Origin: Rheinheimera pleomorphica
GTDB taxonomy: Bacteria; Pseudomonadota; Gammaproteobacteria; Enterobacterales; Alteromonadaceae
Direction: 5' to 3'
Length of the DNA stretch: 64,000 nucleotides
Assembly (NCBI RefSeq): GCF_011634895.1
Contig: NZ_SIRR01000005.1
Location: 1-64,000 of the forward strand
Position numbers and translations under genes: made by a program
Shown: positions 17,431 through 26,856 of the stretch, one piece after another
How positions within the stretch are numbered: position 1 is the first letter of the stretch
Layout of the letters: each line of letters starts with the position of its first letter
The notes under the pieces: generated by a model
Told to the model about the DNA's origin: nothing
Database searches by the model: none
Seen by the model: the letters and a program-made list of their open reading frames with translations, nothing else

Positions 17431-18092
17431 GTTACCTCATCGCGCACATACACTGGTTCAGCCTGCTCTGCAGTAACAAACTTCCCGGCTTGCAACGCAG
17501 GTAAAGCCAGCGTCAGCATATCCCGGGCTGACGGATACAAAATATCCGCAGCAATCTTTGCCTGTTGTTTTGCCAGTAACTGCTCAGCATAGGTTTGCCA
17601 GCCAGTACCAACCGCATAAACCTCTCCACTTATGTCAAACGCCGTGATATCAGCAGGTTTAACGGCCAGCTCTTCACCGTTAAGCTGCATTAGCCCCTGC
17701 TGCAAAGAGAAATGACCAATATAGACTTCAGCCATACGGGCATCAATTGCCGCGATAACCTGAGTTGCGCCATGTAGACGCTGGGCGGCCTGCGCCATCG
17801 CCGCCAGGGTCGATACGCCAAACACCGGCACATCGGCCCCAAACGCCAGGCCCTGAGTAACACCTACGCCAATGCGCACACCGGTAAAACTGCCCGGGCC
17901 GCGGCCAAACACAATGCCATCGAGCTGATTAAGGCTGATACCCGCCTGGTTTAACAGCTGCTGTACCATCGGCAACACCCGCTTACTGTGCTGCTGCGGG
18001 CAAGCTTCGTCCAACGTTAAAATATCTGTGCCAACCTGCAAAGCCACTGAGCAGGCTTCAGTGGAGGTATCTAAGGCAAGTAACTTTGTCAT
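17406..18092 (-). CDS. tsaB: tRNA threonylcarbamoyladenosine biosynthesis protein TsaB
   Basis: This 228-residue partner of TsaD and TsaE is needed for the t6A37 modification of ANN-decoding tRNAs. The N-terminal ASKHA fold is clear (LLALDTSTEACSVAL, then HSKRVLPMVQQLL), followed by IVFGRGPGSFTGVRIGVGV and the AAIDARMAEVYIG segment. Length fits the family. In E. coli tsaB (yeaZ) is next to yoaA; here a two-gene insertion separates them. Confidence 0.95.
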   Translation of the reverse strand: MTKLLALDTSTEACSVALQVGTDILTLDEACPQQHSKRVLPMVQQLLNQAGISLNQLDGIVFGRGPGSFTGVRIGVGVTQGLAFGADVPVFGVSTLAAMAQAAQRLHGATQVIAAIDARMAEVYIGHFSLQQGLMQLNGEELAVKPADITAFDISGEVYAVGTGWQTYAEQLLAKQQAKIAADILYPSARDMLTLALPALQAGKFVTAEQAEPVYVRDEVTWQKLPGR

Positions 18093-18170
18093 TCACAACA
18101 AACCATTTTCTGAAAAGAACTGGATCTTACCGTGAAAGCCAGACAAAAACTATGTACTCACTATTTAGAG

Positions 18171-18767
18171 TTAAAACCGTTTAAGTCTTGCCTGATATGC
18201 CTGCGCCAGTTGCTTAATGTGTTGCTCAGCTTCCTCTGCTGTCGGTCGCTCCCCTGCCGCCATTTTCGCATCCAGCCAATCTTGCACCTCACCGCTAACA
18301 TTACGGCTGTCTTCCAGACAATATGCAGGATCACTTACCCAAATTTCCGGCGACAAAACACTGACGGATGTCAATGGGTTACAGTAGCTGTAACCGTGAT
18401 TAGACATATAGCTGTCAATAAAAAAGCCACCGTATAGTATCCGAGCCAGAATAAATGCAATAAGAGAGGTAAATATCAATTTATAACTCAAGTTGTACAA
18501 CTCTGTAGTCATTTTCTGCAGTTCAACCATAATCAACCCTACCGTTAGTAAAAGTACGGAGGGGATCAAAAAAACTAAAGGGATCAGATTATGAGAACCG
18601 ACCAGATAAAGTGGCGCCTCATCAATACTAACTAACTGTTTTACCGAGAAAGTTATTTCCAGCAACAAATACACAATAACTGCAGAAAAAATAAATACCA
18701 GAAATATTGTAGATAGCCATCCGGATTTTTTTTGTTGGGTGACAATATCAGTATTAATACACGTCAT
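18171..18767 (-). CDS. Membrane protein, candidate immunity protein of the adjacent toxin-like protein
   Basis: This 198-residue protein is not recognised. It has about three transmembrane helices (near residues 17-38, 47-67 and 90-107) and a C-terminal soluble region rich in Glu, Ala and Lys. Its ATG overlaps the stop of the upstream 309-residue gene by one base (TAATG), so the two are coupled. The pair is inserted between tsaB and yoaA. A multi-helix membrane protein translated right behind a pore-like protein is the usual immunity arrangement for membrane-acting toxins. This is inference from architecture. Confidence 0.65.
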   Translation of the reverse strand: MTCINTDIVTQQKKSGWLSTIFLVFIFSAVIVYLLLEITFSVKQLVSIDEAPLYLVGSHNLIPLVFLIPSVLLLTVGLIMVELQKMTTELYNLSYKLIFTSLIAFILARILYGGFFIDSYMSNHGYSYCNPLTSVSVLSPEIWVSDPAYCLEDSRNVSGEVQDWLDAKMAAGERPTAEEAEQHIKQLAQAYQARLKRF

Positions 18768-19696
18768 TAAAACACCTTTAAATCAGGAATTGCGAACAGT
18801 CTCTTTAGAAAGCTTTCCTTATCGCTGGCATAATCTCTTTGTAGAGCTTTGGCGCTAGCCTTGACTCGTATCAGATCTGCTTCCAATTCTACGAACATTG
18901 TCGCAAGTTTATCCGACAATTTAAATTTTCGATCGAACATGTAAACAGCCAATGCCAGCAAAGTCCCAACAGCTACAACCGCCAACATTGGACCTACAGC
19001 CATCATAGAGGCTGCACCGACGTATTTTGCAATCGCTGCCCAAGAGACAACAGTAACTACTATGCTATATATCGTATCTGCCGCCACCCCGCCAACAAAA
19101 TGATGCCAAGTGCGTTGGTCATTCATCAGTTGATCCAGCCCGTGAAAACTAACTGAAACTACTACTGACACTACAAAACCAACTTTGATTGCGTTTACTG
19201 CACCTAACTCACCTATCCCCATAGAGACAATTTTAGGGTTAGCGGCTAAATAGCGCGTACCGGTGAGGTGCTTTCTCATCCCAGCATAGCCTTCAAGTAT
19301 AATATGCTGTTGCCCCTGGAATTGCTGCACCTGATATTTGGCAAAAACATTGCCGCTACGTTTTAAGTCTTTGGCAATAATTGTTAATGCGCGTGCGTCC
19401 AGGCCAATGGCAGTGAAACCGGCAATAAACTTAATATTATTTTCGTAGGTTTGCCAAACCCTATCTGCAGCGCTCTTTAACTCAAGTAGGTCAACCAGCC
19501 ATTGTTGGGCTTGCTTAGAAGTCATACCGCCTTGCTGCTTTATGTTTAATGCCAGCTCAATAAACTCGGCCGAATTCATAACAACGAGCGTAGTATGGTG
19601 ATTCTCAAGAACATGCGCCAGCTCGGCTTGCCGTTGCGATTTTTTAATCTGCTCTGCTTTGTGATTGGCGTAACTGTGACTGTTAGGGACTCTCAT
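18767..19696 (-). CDS. Colicin-like/membrane-acting candidate toxin
   Basis: This 309-residue protein is not assigned to a family. A polar, helical N-terminal half (about residues 1-155) holds an RKHLTGTRYLAANPKIVSMG segment. A strongly hydrophobic block (about 165-255) contains two or three long helices (VGFVVSVVVSVSF, YSIVVTVVSWAAIA, MMAVGPMLAVVAVGTLLALAVYMF), and the C-terminus is charged and helical. There is no signal peptide. Soluble helices followed by a hydrophobic hairpin block resemble pore-forming bacteriocin or secretion-system effectors. It is translationally coupled to a membrane protein and sits as an insertion between conserved housekeeping genes. Confidence 0.6.
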   Translation of the reverse strand: MRVPNSHSYANHKAEQIKKSQRQAELAHVLENHHTTLVVMNSAEFIELALNIKQQGGMTSKQAQQWLVDLLELKSAADRVWQTYENNIKFIAGFTAIGLDARALTIIAKDLKRSGNVFAKYQVQQFQGQQHIILEGYAGMRKHLTGTRYLAANPKIVSMGIGELGAVNAIKVGFVVSVVVSVSFHGLDQLMNDQRTWHHFVGGVAADTIYSIVVTVVSWAAIAKYVGAASMMAVGPMLAVVAVGTLLALAVYMFDRKFKLSDKLATMFVELEADLIRVKASAKALQRDYASDKESFLKRLFAIPDLKVF

Positions 19697-19778
19697 TTGC
19701 TATCTTCCTTGATTTATTATGCAGATTAGCATAGCAAAAACCCCCAATTAAAAAAATAAATGCCACAAATAATTTACT

Positions 19779-21698
19779 TTAAAGATTTATATCAACCAAA
19801 AATTTTACCGCAACATCCAGCGAGCGGGTGCGGCGCATTGGCGGTAAGCTGGTTAAAAAGACTTCGCCATAAGGTTTGGTGACTAAACGGTTATCGCAAA
19901 TCACCATTACACCGCGATCGGTCACGTCACGAATTAGCCGGCCGACGCCTTGTTTTAGCGTAATCACCGCCTGCGGTAACTGTACTTCTGCAAAGGGATC
20001 CTGGCCGCGCATAACGCAATCTTCACTGCGCGCCTGTAATAACGGCTCATCCGGTGAGGCAAACGGCAGTTTATCGATAATCACGCAGCTTAGCGTATCA
20101 CCGCGTACATCTACCCCTTCCCAGAAACTGCCGGTCCCCAAAAGCACCGCATTATCCAGTTTAACAAACTGCTCCAGCAGCAAACGTTTACCGGTGCTGC
20201 CTTGCACTAATACTGGCTGGCGTACTAAATCCGGCAGTTGTTGCGCCACCAGCTGCAACATACGGTGGCTGGTAAACAGGAAGAAACAGCGGCCGTTATT
20301 GGCTTCAATCAAGCGCACGGCAATCTGCAATAACTGCTTGGCCATGCCCTGTTCATGCGGCTCGCTTAAATAGCGTGGCACACATAAAAGCGCCTGCTCA
20401 GCATAATTAAACGGGCTTTCCAGCAGCAGGGTTGTGGCGCTGTTAAGCCCCATCTGCGCCGTGTAATGGCTAAAACCGTTATTTACCGACAAAGTCGCCG
20501 AGGTAAACACCCAGCTGCGTTCATGCTCAGCCACTATGGCGCTGAATTTATCGGCAATACTCAGTGGCGTTAAATGCAGATTGACATGCAGCCGGCTGGT
20601 TTCAAACCATAAGCTGACGCCCGTTTGCTGCATATCGGTCAGTTTTTGTAACCTGGCTTTAGCCAGCGCCAGCCGCTCAAAGGCATTATCGACAAGATCA
20701 CTGCGGCCGAGGCTACTTTTCATCACCAGATACAGCATATCAATGGCTTCAACCACCCGGTTCAACGCCTGCTGCATGCCGGGCTTTTGATACTGCTCAC
20801 GCCAGTTACCACGCGCAGGCTCGGGCGCAAACTGCAGCCGCCAGTCTTTAATCAGTTGTGCGACTTTATCGGCCGTTTTCACCAGCTGCGGATGGTCGCG
20901 CAGCTCGGTTTTACAGGCGACATCGATATCGCGGCATAGCTCCAGCAAAATACGGCTGGAAATATTCTCGCCAAAGTAATCACTGGCAATATCGGGTAGC
21001 TGATGCGCTTCATCGAAAATAATCACATCCATTTGCGGCAACAGCTCGCCAAAGCCGGTGTCTTTTAATGCCAGATCAGCAAAAAACAAATGATGGTTTA
21101 CTACTACTAAATCCGCCGCCTGGGCTTTTTTACGCGCTTTAAGTAAATGGCAGTCTTCGTATACCGGGCAATCTTTACCCAGGCAGTTGTCGGTAGTGCT
21201 GGTAACGTACGGCAGCGCTTTAGAGTCTTCGCTGATATAGCTAAGCTCGCCAATATCACCGCTTTGGGTTTCGGCAGACCATTTTTTGATCAGGCTTAGA
21301 TCCTGGATCAGTTGATCGTCCTGCATTGGTACATGGTTATAGTGCTGCTCAAGCCGGAACAAACATAAATAATTACTGCGGCCTTTTAGCAGCGCCAATT
21401 GCAACGGGCTGGCCAGCGCTTTAACCACTTTAGGCAAGTCACGAAAATACAGCTGCTCCTGCAAATTCTTGGTACCGGTAGATAACACCACTTTTTTACC
21501 GCTAAGCAGTGCCGGTACCAAATAAGCGTAGGTTTTACCGGTTCCGGTACCCGCTTCGACCACCAGGGCGCCTGGCGTTTCGATAACATCGGCCACTGCC
21601 TGCGCCATTTTTACTTGCGCCTCACGGGCGTTAAAGCCGGCAATATGGGCAGACAAAGCACCGCCGGGCGCAAAAGCACTGGCGACCTGCTTACGCAT
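19779..21698 (-). CDS. yoaA: DinG/XPD-family ATP-dependent DNA helicase YoaA
   Basis: This 639-residue superfamily 2 helicase has an iron-sulfur cluster and is linked to DNA repair with the Pol III chi subunit in E. coli. Walker A is EAGTGTGKT (near residue 48), the Fe-S cysteines lie in CLGKDCPVYEDC plus an earlier Cys, the DEAH box is IIFDEAHQLPD, and motif VI is QGVGRLIR. Length and all motifs match YoaA. Confidence 0.95.
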   Translation of the reverse strand: MRKQVASAFAPGGALSAHIAGFNAREAQVKMAQAVADVIETPGALVVEAGTGTGKTYAYLVPALLSGKKVVLSTGTKNLQEQLYFRDLPKVVKALASPLQLALLKGRSNYLCLFRLEQHYNHVPMQDDQLIQDLSLIKKWSAETQSGDIGELSYISEDSKALPYVTSTTDNCLGKDCPVYEDCHLLKARKKAQAADLVVVNHHLFFADLALKDTGFGELLPQMDVIIFDEAHQLPDIASDYFGENISSRILLELCRDIDVACKTELRDHPQLVKTADKVAQLIKDWRLQFAPEPARGNWREQYQKPGMQQALNRVVEAIDMLYLVMKSSLGRSDLVDNAFERLALAKARLQKLTDMQQTGVSLWFETSRLHVNLHLTPLSIADKFSAIVAEHERSWVFTSATLSVNNGFSHYTAQMGLNSATTLLLESPFNYAEQALLCVPRYLSEPHEQGMAKQLLQIAVRLIEANNGRCFFLFTSHRMLQLVAQQLPDLVRQPVLVQGSTGKRLLLEQFVKLDNAVLLGTGSFWEGVDVRGDTLSCVIIDKLPFASPDEPLLQARSEDCVMRGQDPFAEVQLPQAVITLKQGVGRLIRDVTDRGVMVICDNRLVTKPYGEVFLTSLPPMRRTRSLDVAVKFLVDINL

Positions 21699-21786
21699 AA
21701 CGACTCAGATTGTGACGAGGGGTGAACAGCACAAAGCAAACCAATCGAAAATTAAGGCGGCTATTATGCCTTAATAGCGGGCAAAT

Positions 21787-22038
21787 TCAGACAAAAATAT
21801 CCAGATGACCATCTTTATCAACGTGCTGATCTTCCTCTGGTGTCGTATAAGGGGCTTCAGGGTAATCCTGAGCCCGGCGCTCACCTTTGCGTGCTGGCCG
21901 GGCTAAAATCAGGTATTTCTGCTCATGCGGCTTAACCGGCGTTAAACGCGCATCCTTAAACACCGGCACCACCTGTTTTGGATCAGGCTCGACCGGCGTA
22001 CCGGGTACACGCTGCACAAAGGGCATAAACGCATCCAT
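21787..22038 (-). CDS. Hypothetical 83-residue protein
   Basis: Not recognised. The protein is proline-rich and charged (VEPDPKQVVPVFKDARLTPV, LILARPARKGERRAQDYPEA), without a signal peptide or membrane helix. AGGAGAGACTA directly before the ATG is a strong ribosome binding site, supporting a real gene. It lies upstream of yoaA on the same strand. Confidence 0.6.
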   Translation of the reverse strand: MDAFMPFVQRVPGTPVEPDPKQVVPVFKDARLTPVKPHEQKYLILARPARKGERRAQDYPEAPYTTPEEDQHVDKDGHLDIFV

Positions 22039-22134
22039 TAGTCTCTCCTAACGCTATTTACCTGATATCGGCCAACAGAGTATTAACTTTATGTTAGGAG
22101 ATACTAACAGTGGCTAAAGTTCCTGTAACCGGCT

Positions 22135-23331
22135 TCAGGCAAATGGCTGATCCACAGCCAGCGCGGGCTCGGTAAACCAGCGTGGGCCCTGCGCTGTCAT
22201 ATAAAAATGATCTTCGAGGCGCACACCAAACTCACCCGGCAGCACCAGCATCGGCTCGTTACTAAAGCACATACCGGCAGACAGCGGCAGTTCATTGCCT
22301 TCAACCAGATAAGGCCACTCGTGAATATCCAGACCAATACCATGGCCGGTACGGTGTGGTAAGCCGGGTAACTGATAGTCCGGCCCATAGCCCTGTTGCT
22401 GCAAATAGCCGCGGGCCGCCCGGTCCACCTGCTGACAGGGTACGCCGATAGCGGCAGCAGCAAAGGCCGCGGCCTGAGCGGCTTTTTCGTGCTGCCAGAC
22501 GTCGCGCTGACGCGCACTTGGCGTACCAAACACATAGCTGCGGGTGATATCAGACAGGTAACCGTGCAGGCGGCAACCGGTATCAATTAACACCATATCG
22601 CCGTCATCCAGCGGCTTGGGCTTTGCCACACCATGCGGATAAGCGGTGTCGCCGCCAAACAATACGATGCAAAAATAACTGCCGTCAGTTGCGCCTACCT
22701 TGCGGTGCGCCGCATCTATAAAGCTTTCTACTTCGGCGGTGCTGATGCCGCTGTATAAGATACTGGCCACCGCTTTGTGCACAGCCAGGGTCATATCCAT
22801 GGCCCGCTGCATAATAGCCAGTTCAGCCTCAGACTTACAGCGCCGGCATAGGGCACTGACGCTGGCAGCATTGCTTAACTGCAGTGCCGGGTTAGCCGCT
22901 TTTAAGCCATCAGCAATAAAAAAGGCGGCACTTTCATCCAGTGCCAGCGCGGTTTTGCCCTGCAACAGCGTTACACAGAGCTGATACGGGCTTTCATGCT
23001 CCTGCCAGCCATGCAGCTCACCCGGTAACAGCAAGAGTGGCGCTATCGTGCCGCGTTCAAACTCCGGAATAATATAGTGCAGGCTACCATCGGCCAGCAG
23101 CAGCGCCGCCACCAGCCGCTCACTGGCGTACCAGCGCAAGCCGGTAAAGTAGTACAAACTAGTGCCGGCCGTTAGCAGCATGGCGTCCAGTTGCTGCTGT
23201 TGCATCAACTGACAGGCTTTGGTTATACGCTGGCGAAACTCGTCAGCATTAATCGGCACCACACCGGCGGTCATATCGTCTAATTGTGCTAATGCCTCTG
23301 CGGCGCTTAGGCCACCTATTTGCCTGCTCAT
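22135..23331 (-). CDS. M24 family Xaa-Pro peptidase (first of two in the island)
   Basis: This 398-residue pita-bread metallopeptidase is predicted to remove proline- or hydroxyproline-containing residues from short peptides in the cytoplasm. It has a creatinase-type N-terminal domain (about residues 30-160), then metal ligands in LIDTGCRLHGYLSDITRSY (two Asp), RTGHGIGLDIHEWP (His), MCFSNEPML (Glu) and FGVRLEDHFY (Glu). The start is placed at 23331, where the ATG overlaps the upstream aldehyde dehydrogenase stop (ATGA) and GGAG precedes it; the longer frame from 23370 is not supported. It is the last gene of the hydroxyproline operon. Confidence 0.85.
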   Translation of the reverse strand: MSRQIGGLSAAEALAQLDDMTAGVVPINADEFRQRITKACQLMQQQQLDAMLLTAGTSLYYFTGLRWYASERLVAALLLADGSLHYIIPEFERGTIAPLLLLPGELHGWQEHESPYQLCVTLLQGKTALALDESAAFFIADGLKAANPALQLSNAASVSALCRRCKSEAELAIMQRAMDMTLAVHKAVASILYSGISTAEVESFIDAAHRKVGATDGSYFCIVLFGGDTAYPHGVAKPKPLDDGDMVLIDTGCRLHGYLSDITRSYVFGTPSARQRDVWQHEKAAQAAAFAAAAIGVPCQQVDRAARGYLQQQGYGPDYQLPGLPHRTGHGIGLDIHEWPYLVEGNELPLSAGMCFSNEPMLVLPGEFGVRLEDHFYMTAQGPRWFTEPALAVDQPFA

Positions 23332-24833
23332 GCTGTATCTCCGCTTTGCGATGGAAAATTCTGATAACACAGCGGCCGTAAAAAACGCTGTACCGCCTGG
23401 CTACCGACGGCAGTATAGCGGCTGTCGGTACTGGCCGGAAAGGGGCCACCATGCTGCATGACGGCACAAACTTCAACCCCGGTCGGCATTTGGTTGTAAA
23501 TCAGCCGGCCGCAGTGTAACGCCAGCTCATGCACTAAAGCCGACGCCGTAGCCAGTTCCGCCTCAGTGGCGTACACAGTGGCCGTTAACTGCCCTTGCAG
23601 TATGGTAGCCAGCATTTGCATTTGAGTGACATCAGTGCATTCAATCAACACCGTGGCCGGGCCGAAAATTTCCTGCTGTAACACGCTTTGTTGCATAAAG
23701 GTATTGGCTGAGCAGGCAAACAGCCGCGGCCTGGTATAACAACCGCTTTCTTCGCCCTGGCCTTGTGCCAGCAGGCTTACGCCAGCGGTTTGTTGCAATG
23801 CCAGACAGCCACTGCGGTAATGGCTGGCAATTTTTGCTGTTAACATAGCACCGGCCTGCGCCTGGCTGAACAGAGTTATCAGTTGCGCCTTAACGGCCTG
23901 CGCCGCTTTGGGTAAAAACACCAGTGCCGGCCGAGTGCAAAACTGGCCACAGCCGTTAAGCACCGATTGTGCTAACGCGGTGGCAAAGCTGTCACTGTGC
24001 TGTGCCAGATACTGCGGCAATACAAACAGCGGGTTTTGTGAGCCCATCTCGGCAAAAAACGGTATAGGCTCGGGCCGCTGCCAAATCAGCCGCTGAAAAT
24101 GCATGCCCAGTTGCTCTGAGCCGGTAAAGGCGACCGCTTTGATTGCCGGATGGCGGATCAAGGCTTCAGAAAATGCATGCTGGCGGGCATGTACCAGGTT
24201 AAACACCCCGGCGGGCATGGCGGTTTTATCGGCCGCGGCGGCTATCGCTTGTGCTGCCAGCTCAGACGTGGCCGGATGGGCATTATGCGCTTTAACAATT
24301 ACCGGGCAGCCGGCCGCCAATGCCGAAGCGGTGTCGCCGCCGGCAACTGAGAACGCCAGCGGAAAATTACTGGCAGCAAACACCACCACAGGGCCAAGCG
24401 GCATTTTCGTTAGCCGAAGTGCTGGCCTTGGCAGCGGCTGCCGCTCAGGTAAGGCCGGCAGATTACAATCGATAGCCGGTTGGCGCAGCTCGCTGGCAAA
24501 CAAGCGTAACTGGTTGCAGGTGCGGCCCAGCTCAGTTTCGGCGCGGGCAGCTGTCAGCGCGGTTTCCAATACCATGCTGCCGACAATATCGGCTTTACGC
24601 TGCTCCAGCTCAGCAGCAATGGTATCGAGAAAATCTGCTCTGGCACTGGCGGTAACATAGCGATACAGCGCGAAAGCCGCGCTGGCCTGCTCAGTCAGGC
24701 TATGCAGTTCGGCCTGGCCCGCTTCCGCAAAGCACCAGGGCAAGGCAGCGTTTTGCGCCGGATTAAACGACGTATTTGTACTTTGCGGCTCACCACACCA
24801 GTGGCCGCCAATATAATGTTGACCTGTTATCAT
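23328..24833 (-). CDS. 2-oxoglutarate semialdehyde (2,5-dioxopentanoate) dehydrogenase
   Basis: This 501-residue aldehyde dehydrogenase most likely oxidises 2-oxoglutarate semialdehyde to 2-oxoglutarate, the last step of hydroxyproline breakdown. The nucleotide-binding region VVVFAASNFPLAFSVAGGDT, the general-base Glu in FAEMGSQNP and the catalytic Cys in LNGCGQFCTRP are present; these variants are typical of the 2,5-dioxovalerate branch. It starts 2 bases after the epimerase stop and overlaps the M24 peptidase start. Pathway assignment rests on family plus neighbours. Confidence 0.9.
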   Translation of the reverse strand: MITGQHYIGGHWCGEPQSTNTSFNPAQNAALPWCFAEAGQAELHSLTEQASAAFALYRYVTASARADFLDTIAAELEQRKADIVGSMVLETALTAARAETELGRTCNQLRLFASELRQPAIDCNLPALPERQPLPRPALRLTKMPLGPVVVFAASNFPLAFSVAGGDTASALAAGCPVIVKAHNAHPATSELAAQAIAAAADKTAMPAGVFNLVHARQHAFSEALIRHPAIKAVAFTGSEQLGMHFQRLIWQRPEPIPFFAEMGSQNPLFVLPQYLAQHSDSFATALAQSVLNGCGQFCTRPALVFLPKAAQAVKAQLITLFSQAQAGAMLTAKIASHYRSGCLALQQTAGVSLLAQGQGEESGCYTRPRLFACSANTFMQQSVLQQEIFGPATVLIECTDVTQMQMLATILQGQLTATVYATEAELATASALVHELALHCGRLIYNQMPTGVEVCAVMQHGGPFPASTDSRYTAVGSQAVQRFLRPLCYQNFPSQSGDTA

Positions 24834-24835
24834 AA

Positions 24836-25837
24836 TTACCTCACCAGAAAGCCTTCAGCGTAGGGATCTGCATCATCAATGCGGATCTGGTTATAACCAA
24901 ACACATGAGCCCAGCCTTCAATGGACGGCACTATGGCCGGGCACCCCGCTACTTCAGTGACCGCTTCTACCCGGCCGGTAAACTGGCTGCCAATAAAGCT
25001 TTCATGCACATAGTGTTCGCCGGGTTTTAGCAAACCGCGGGCAAAACGTTGCGCCATTCTGGCGCTGGTGCCGGTGCCACAAGGCGAGCGATCTATAGCG
25101 CCGTCACCATAAAACACCGCATTGGCGCCATCGGAACCGGCAGTTTTAGGCTTACCGGTCCACAGCACGTGGCTAATGCCATTAATGCTGGGGTTAAGCG
25201 GGTGCTGACACTGATAGGCACGGTTTAATGCCTCACGCAGCAGCGGGCTAAAATGCAACACCTTGTCGGCGCTCCAGTGCTCTAAGCCGGGGAAGTTGGC
25301 CTGCGGCTCAACAATGGCGTAAAAGTTACCGCCGTAAGCGACATCTACGCTAAGCTCGCCGAGCTCAGGTACCGTAACGCAAGCATCGGCAATGGCCAGA
25401 TAAGACGGCACATTAATCAGTTTTACCGCCAGCACTTTGTCGCCCTGCTGGCGATAACTGACCTGAATTTGCCCGGCCGGCACATCCAGCACCAACTCGC
25501 CCGGCGTTTTCGGCTGGATTAAACCCGCCTCTATCGCCGCTGTGACGGTGCCTATGGTGCCGTGGCCACACATCGGCAAACAGCCACTGGTTTCGATAAA
25601 CAACACTGACGCATCGGCATTTTCTGAGCAGGGCGGATACAAAAAGGCGCCCGACATCATGGCGTGACCGCGGGGTTCAAACATCAGGCCTTTGCGGATC
25701 CAGTCAAAACGGCCGATAAAATCCAGCCGTTTTTCACTCATGGTAGCGCCTTGCAATTCAGGGTGGCCGCTGGTAACCAGCCGCACCGGATTACCGCAGG
25801 TATGGGCATCGATACAAAAAAAGGTGCCTTTTAACAT
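24836..25837 (-). CDS. lhpA: 4-hydroxyproline 2-epimerase
   Basis: This 333-residue member of the proline racemase family converts trans-4-hydroxy-L-proline to cis-4-hydroxy-D-proline. Both catalytic cysteines are present: C90 in MCGHGTIG and C253 in DRSPCGTGTSA. Having two Cys separates epimerases/racemases from the Thr/Cys dehydratases of the same family. It lies between the deaminase and the aldehyde dehydrogenase of the same pathway, with spacings of 15 and 2 bases, which favours hydroxyproline over proline as substrate. Confidence 0.92.
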   Translation of the reverse strand: MLKGTFFCIDAHTCGNPVRLVTSGHPELQGATMSEKRLDFIGRFDWIRKGLMFEPRGHAMMSGAFLYPPCSENADASVLFIETSGCLPMCGHGTIGTVTAAIEAGLIQPKTPGELVLDVPAGQIQVSYRQQGDKVLAVKLINVPSYLAIADACVTVPELGELSVDVAYGGNFYAIVEPQANFPGLEHWSADKVLHFSPLLREALNRAYQCQHPLNPSINGISHVLWTGKPKTAGSDGANAVFYGDGAIDRSPCGTGTSARMAQRFARGLLKPGEHYVHESFIGSQFTGRVEAVTEVAGCPAIVPSIEGWAHVFGYNQIRIDDADPYAEGFLVR

Positions 25838-25852
25838 CTACGCAGCTCCTGC

Positions 25853-26776
25853 TTATTCGGCCAGTAATGCCTGATAAGATGTTAAATCCGGCCGGCTGCG
25901 CAGCGCCTGCGCCACCACCTGTTCGACATAGTCGCGCTCGCTGCCCTGCAATGCCAGGCGTGGCAAACGCACATTTTCACTGCCCCGCCCCAGCAATTGC
26001 TCGGCCAGCTTGATGCATTGCACTAAGGTTGGAATGGTATCGAGCCGCAACAATGGCATAAACCAGCGGTATATTTCGCGGGCTTCTTTGATACGCCCAG
26101 CCCGCGCCAGTTTAAACAGCATTACCGATTCACGCGGAAACACATTGGTTAGCCCGGAGATCCAGCCGGTGGCACCCAGCAACACCGACTCCAGCGCAAT
26201 ATCATCCACACCGCAAAAAATCTGAAAGCGGTCGCCAAAGCGGCTTTGCAGCTCAGTAATGCGCCGGGTATCCGTGGTGGATTCTTTAATAGCAACGATA
26301 TTTGGCTCTTCTGCCAATAGCGCCGTCATCTCTAGGTTAATATCAACGCCATAGCTGACCGGGTTGTTGTAAATCATGATCGGCAAGCGGGTGGCGCGGG
26401 CCACCGTCTGGTAATGCACCAGCACTTCACGGTCTGTGCCGCGGTACACCACCGCCGGCAGCAACATAATGCCATCAACGCCAATTTGCTCGGCAGCTTT
26501 AATATAATCAATAGCCTGAGCAGCGCTATGCTCAGTGCAGCCGGCAATAACCGGAATACGCCCAGCCACTGTTTTTACGGTTTGCTGTAAAAACTCGCGC
26601 TTTTCTGTCGCCGTTAAAGACGCATTCTCACCCACTGTACCCAACGCAATAATGCCGTCTATGCCATCGGCTATCAGTTGCTGCAGCATCGTAGCGTTGG
26701 CTGCATAGTTAATGCTGCCGTCAGCGTGGAACTGAGTGGAGATTGCCGGATAAACACCTTGCCAGTTTTGTTGCAT
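25853..26776 (-). CDS. 1-pyrroline-4-hydroxy-2-carboxylate deaminase (DapA superfamily)
   Basis: This 307-residue TIM-barrel Schiff-base enzyme is predicted to deaminate and dehydrate 1-pyrroline-4-hydroxy-2-carboxylate to 2-oxoglutarate semialdehyde. The Schiff-base Lys is K164 in VAIKEST and the catalytic Tyr is in MIYNNP (Y136); GTVGENASL is the usual phosphate/carboxylate loop. A true dihydrodipicolinate synthase is unlikely given the neighbours. It is the first gene of the minus-strand hydroxyproline operon, 35 bases from the palindromic operator at 26812. Confidence 0.9.
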   Translation of the reverse strand: MQQNWQGVYPAISTQFHADGSINYAANATMLQQLIADGIDGIIALGTVGENASLTATEKREFLQQTVKTVAGRIPVIAGCTEHSAAQAIDYIKAAEQIGVDGIMLLPAVVYRGTDREVLVHYQTVARATRLPIMIYNNPVSYGVDINLEMTALLAEEPNIVAIKESTTDTRRITELQSRFGDRFQIFCGVDDIALESVLLGATGWISGLTNVFPRESVMLFKLARAGRIKEAREIYRWFMPLLRLDTIPTLVQCIKLAEQLLGRGSENVRLPRLALQGSERDYVEQVVAQALRSRPDLTSYQALLAE

Positions 26777-26811
26777 CTTTTTTAACCTCTATCATTGATG
26801 TTGAATAAAGA

Positions 26812-26827
26812 ATATTGTATACAATCT
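26812..26827. promoter_or_regulatory. Predicted GntR operator, site 1
   Basis: ATATTGTATACAATCT matches the island consensus ATATTGTATACAATAT at 15 of 16 bases, and its core ATTGTATACAAT is a perfect palindrome. It lies between the divergent deaminase operon and the D-hydroxyproline dehydrogenase gene, so one site could control both. The form TTGT-AT-ACAA fits the FadR/FCD GntR operator pattern. Confidence 0.75.
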
Positions 26828-26856
26828 ACATTATCAAGTGATTTTGGAGTTTTACG

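Noticed and set aside
24103-24660. 185-residue plus-strand frame inside the aldehyde dehydrogenase gene
   Set aside because: Antisense shadow of a well-supported gene, with Ala/Ser-rich composition typical of reverse frames.
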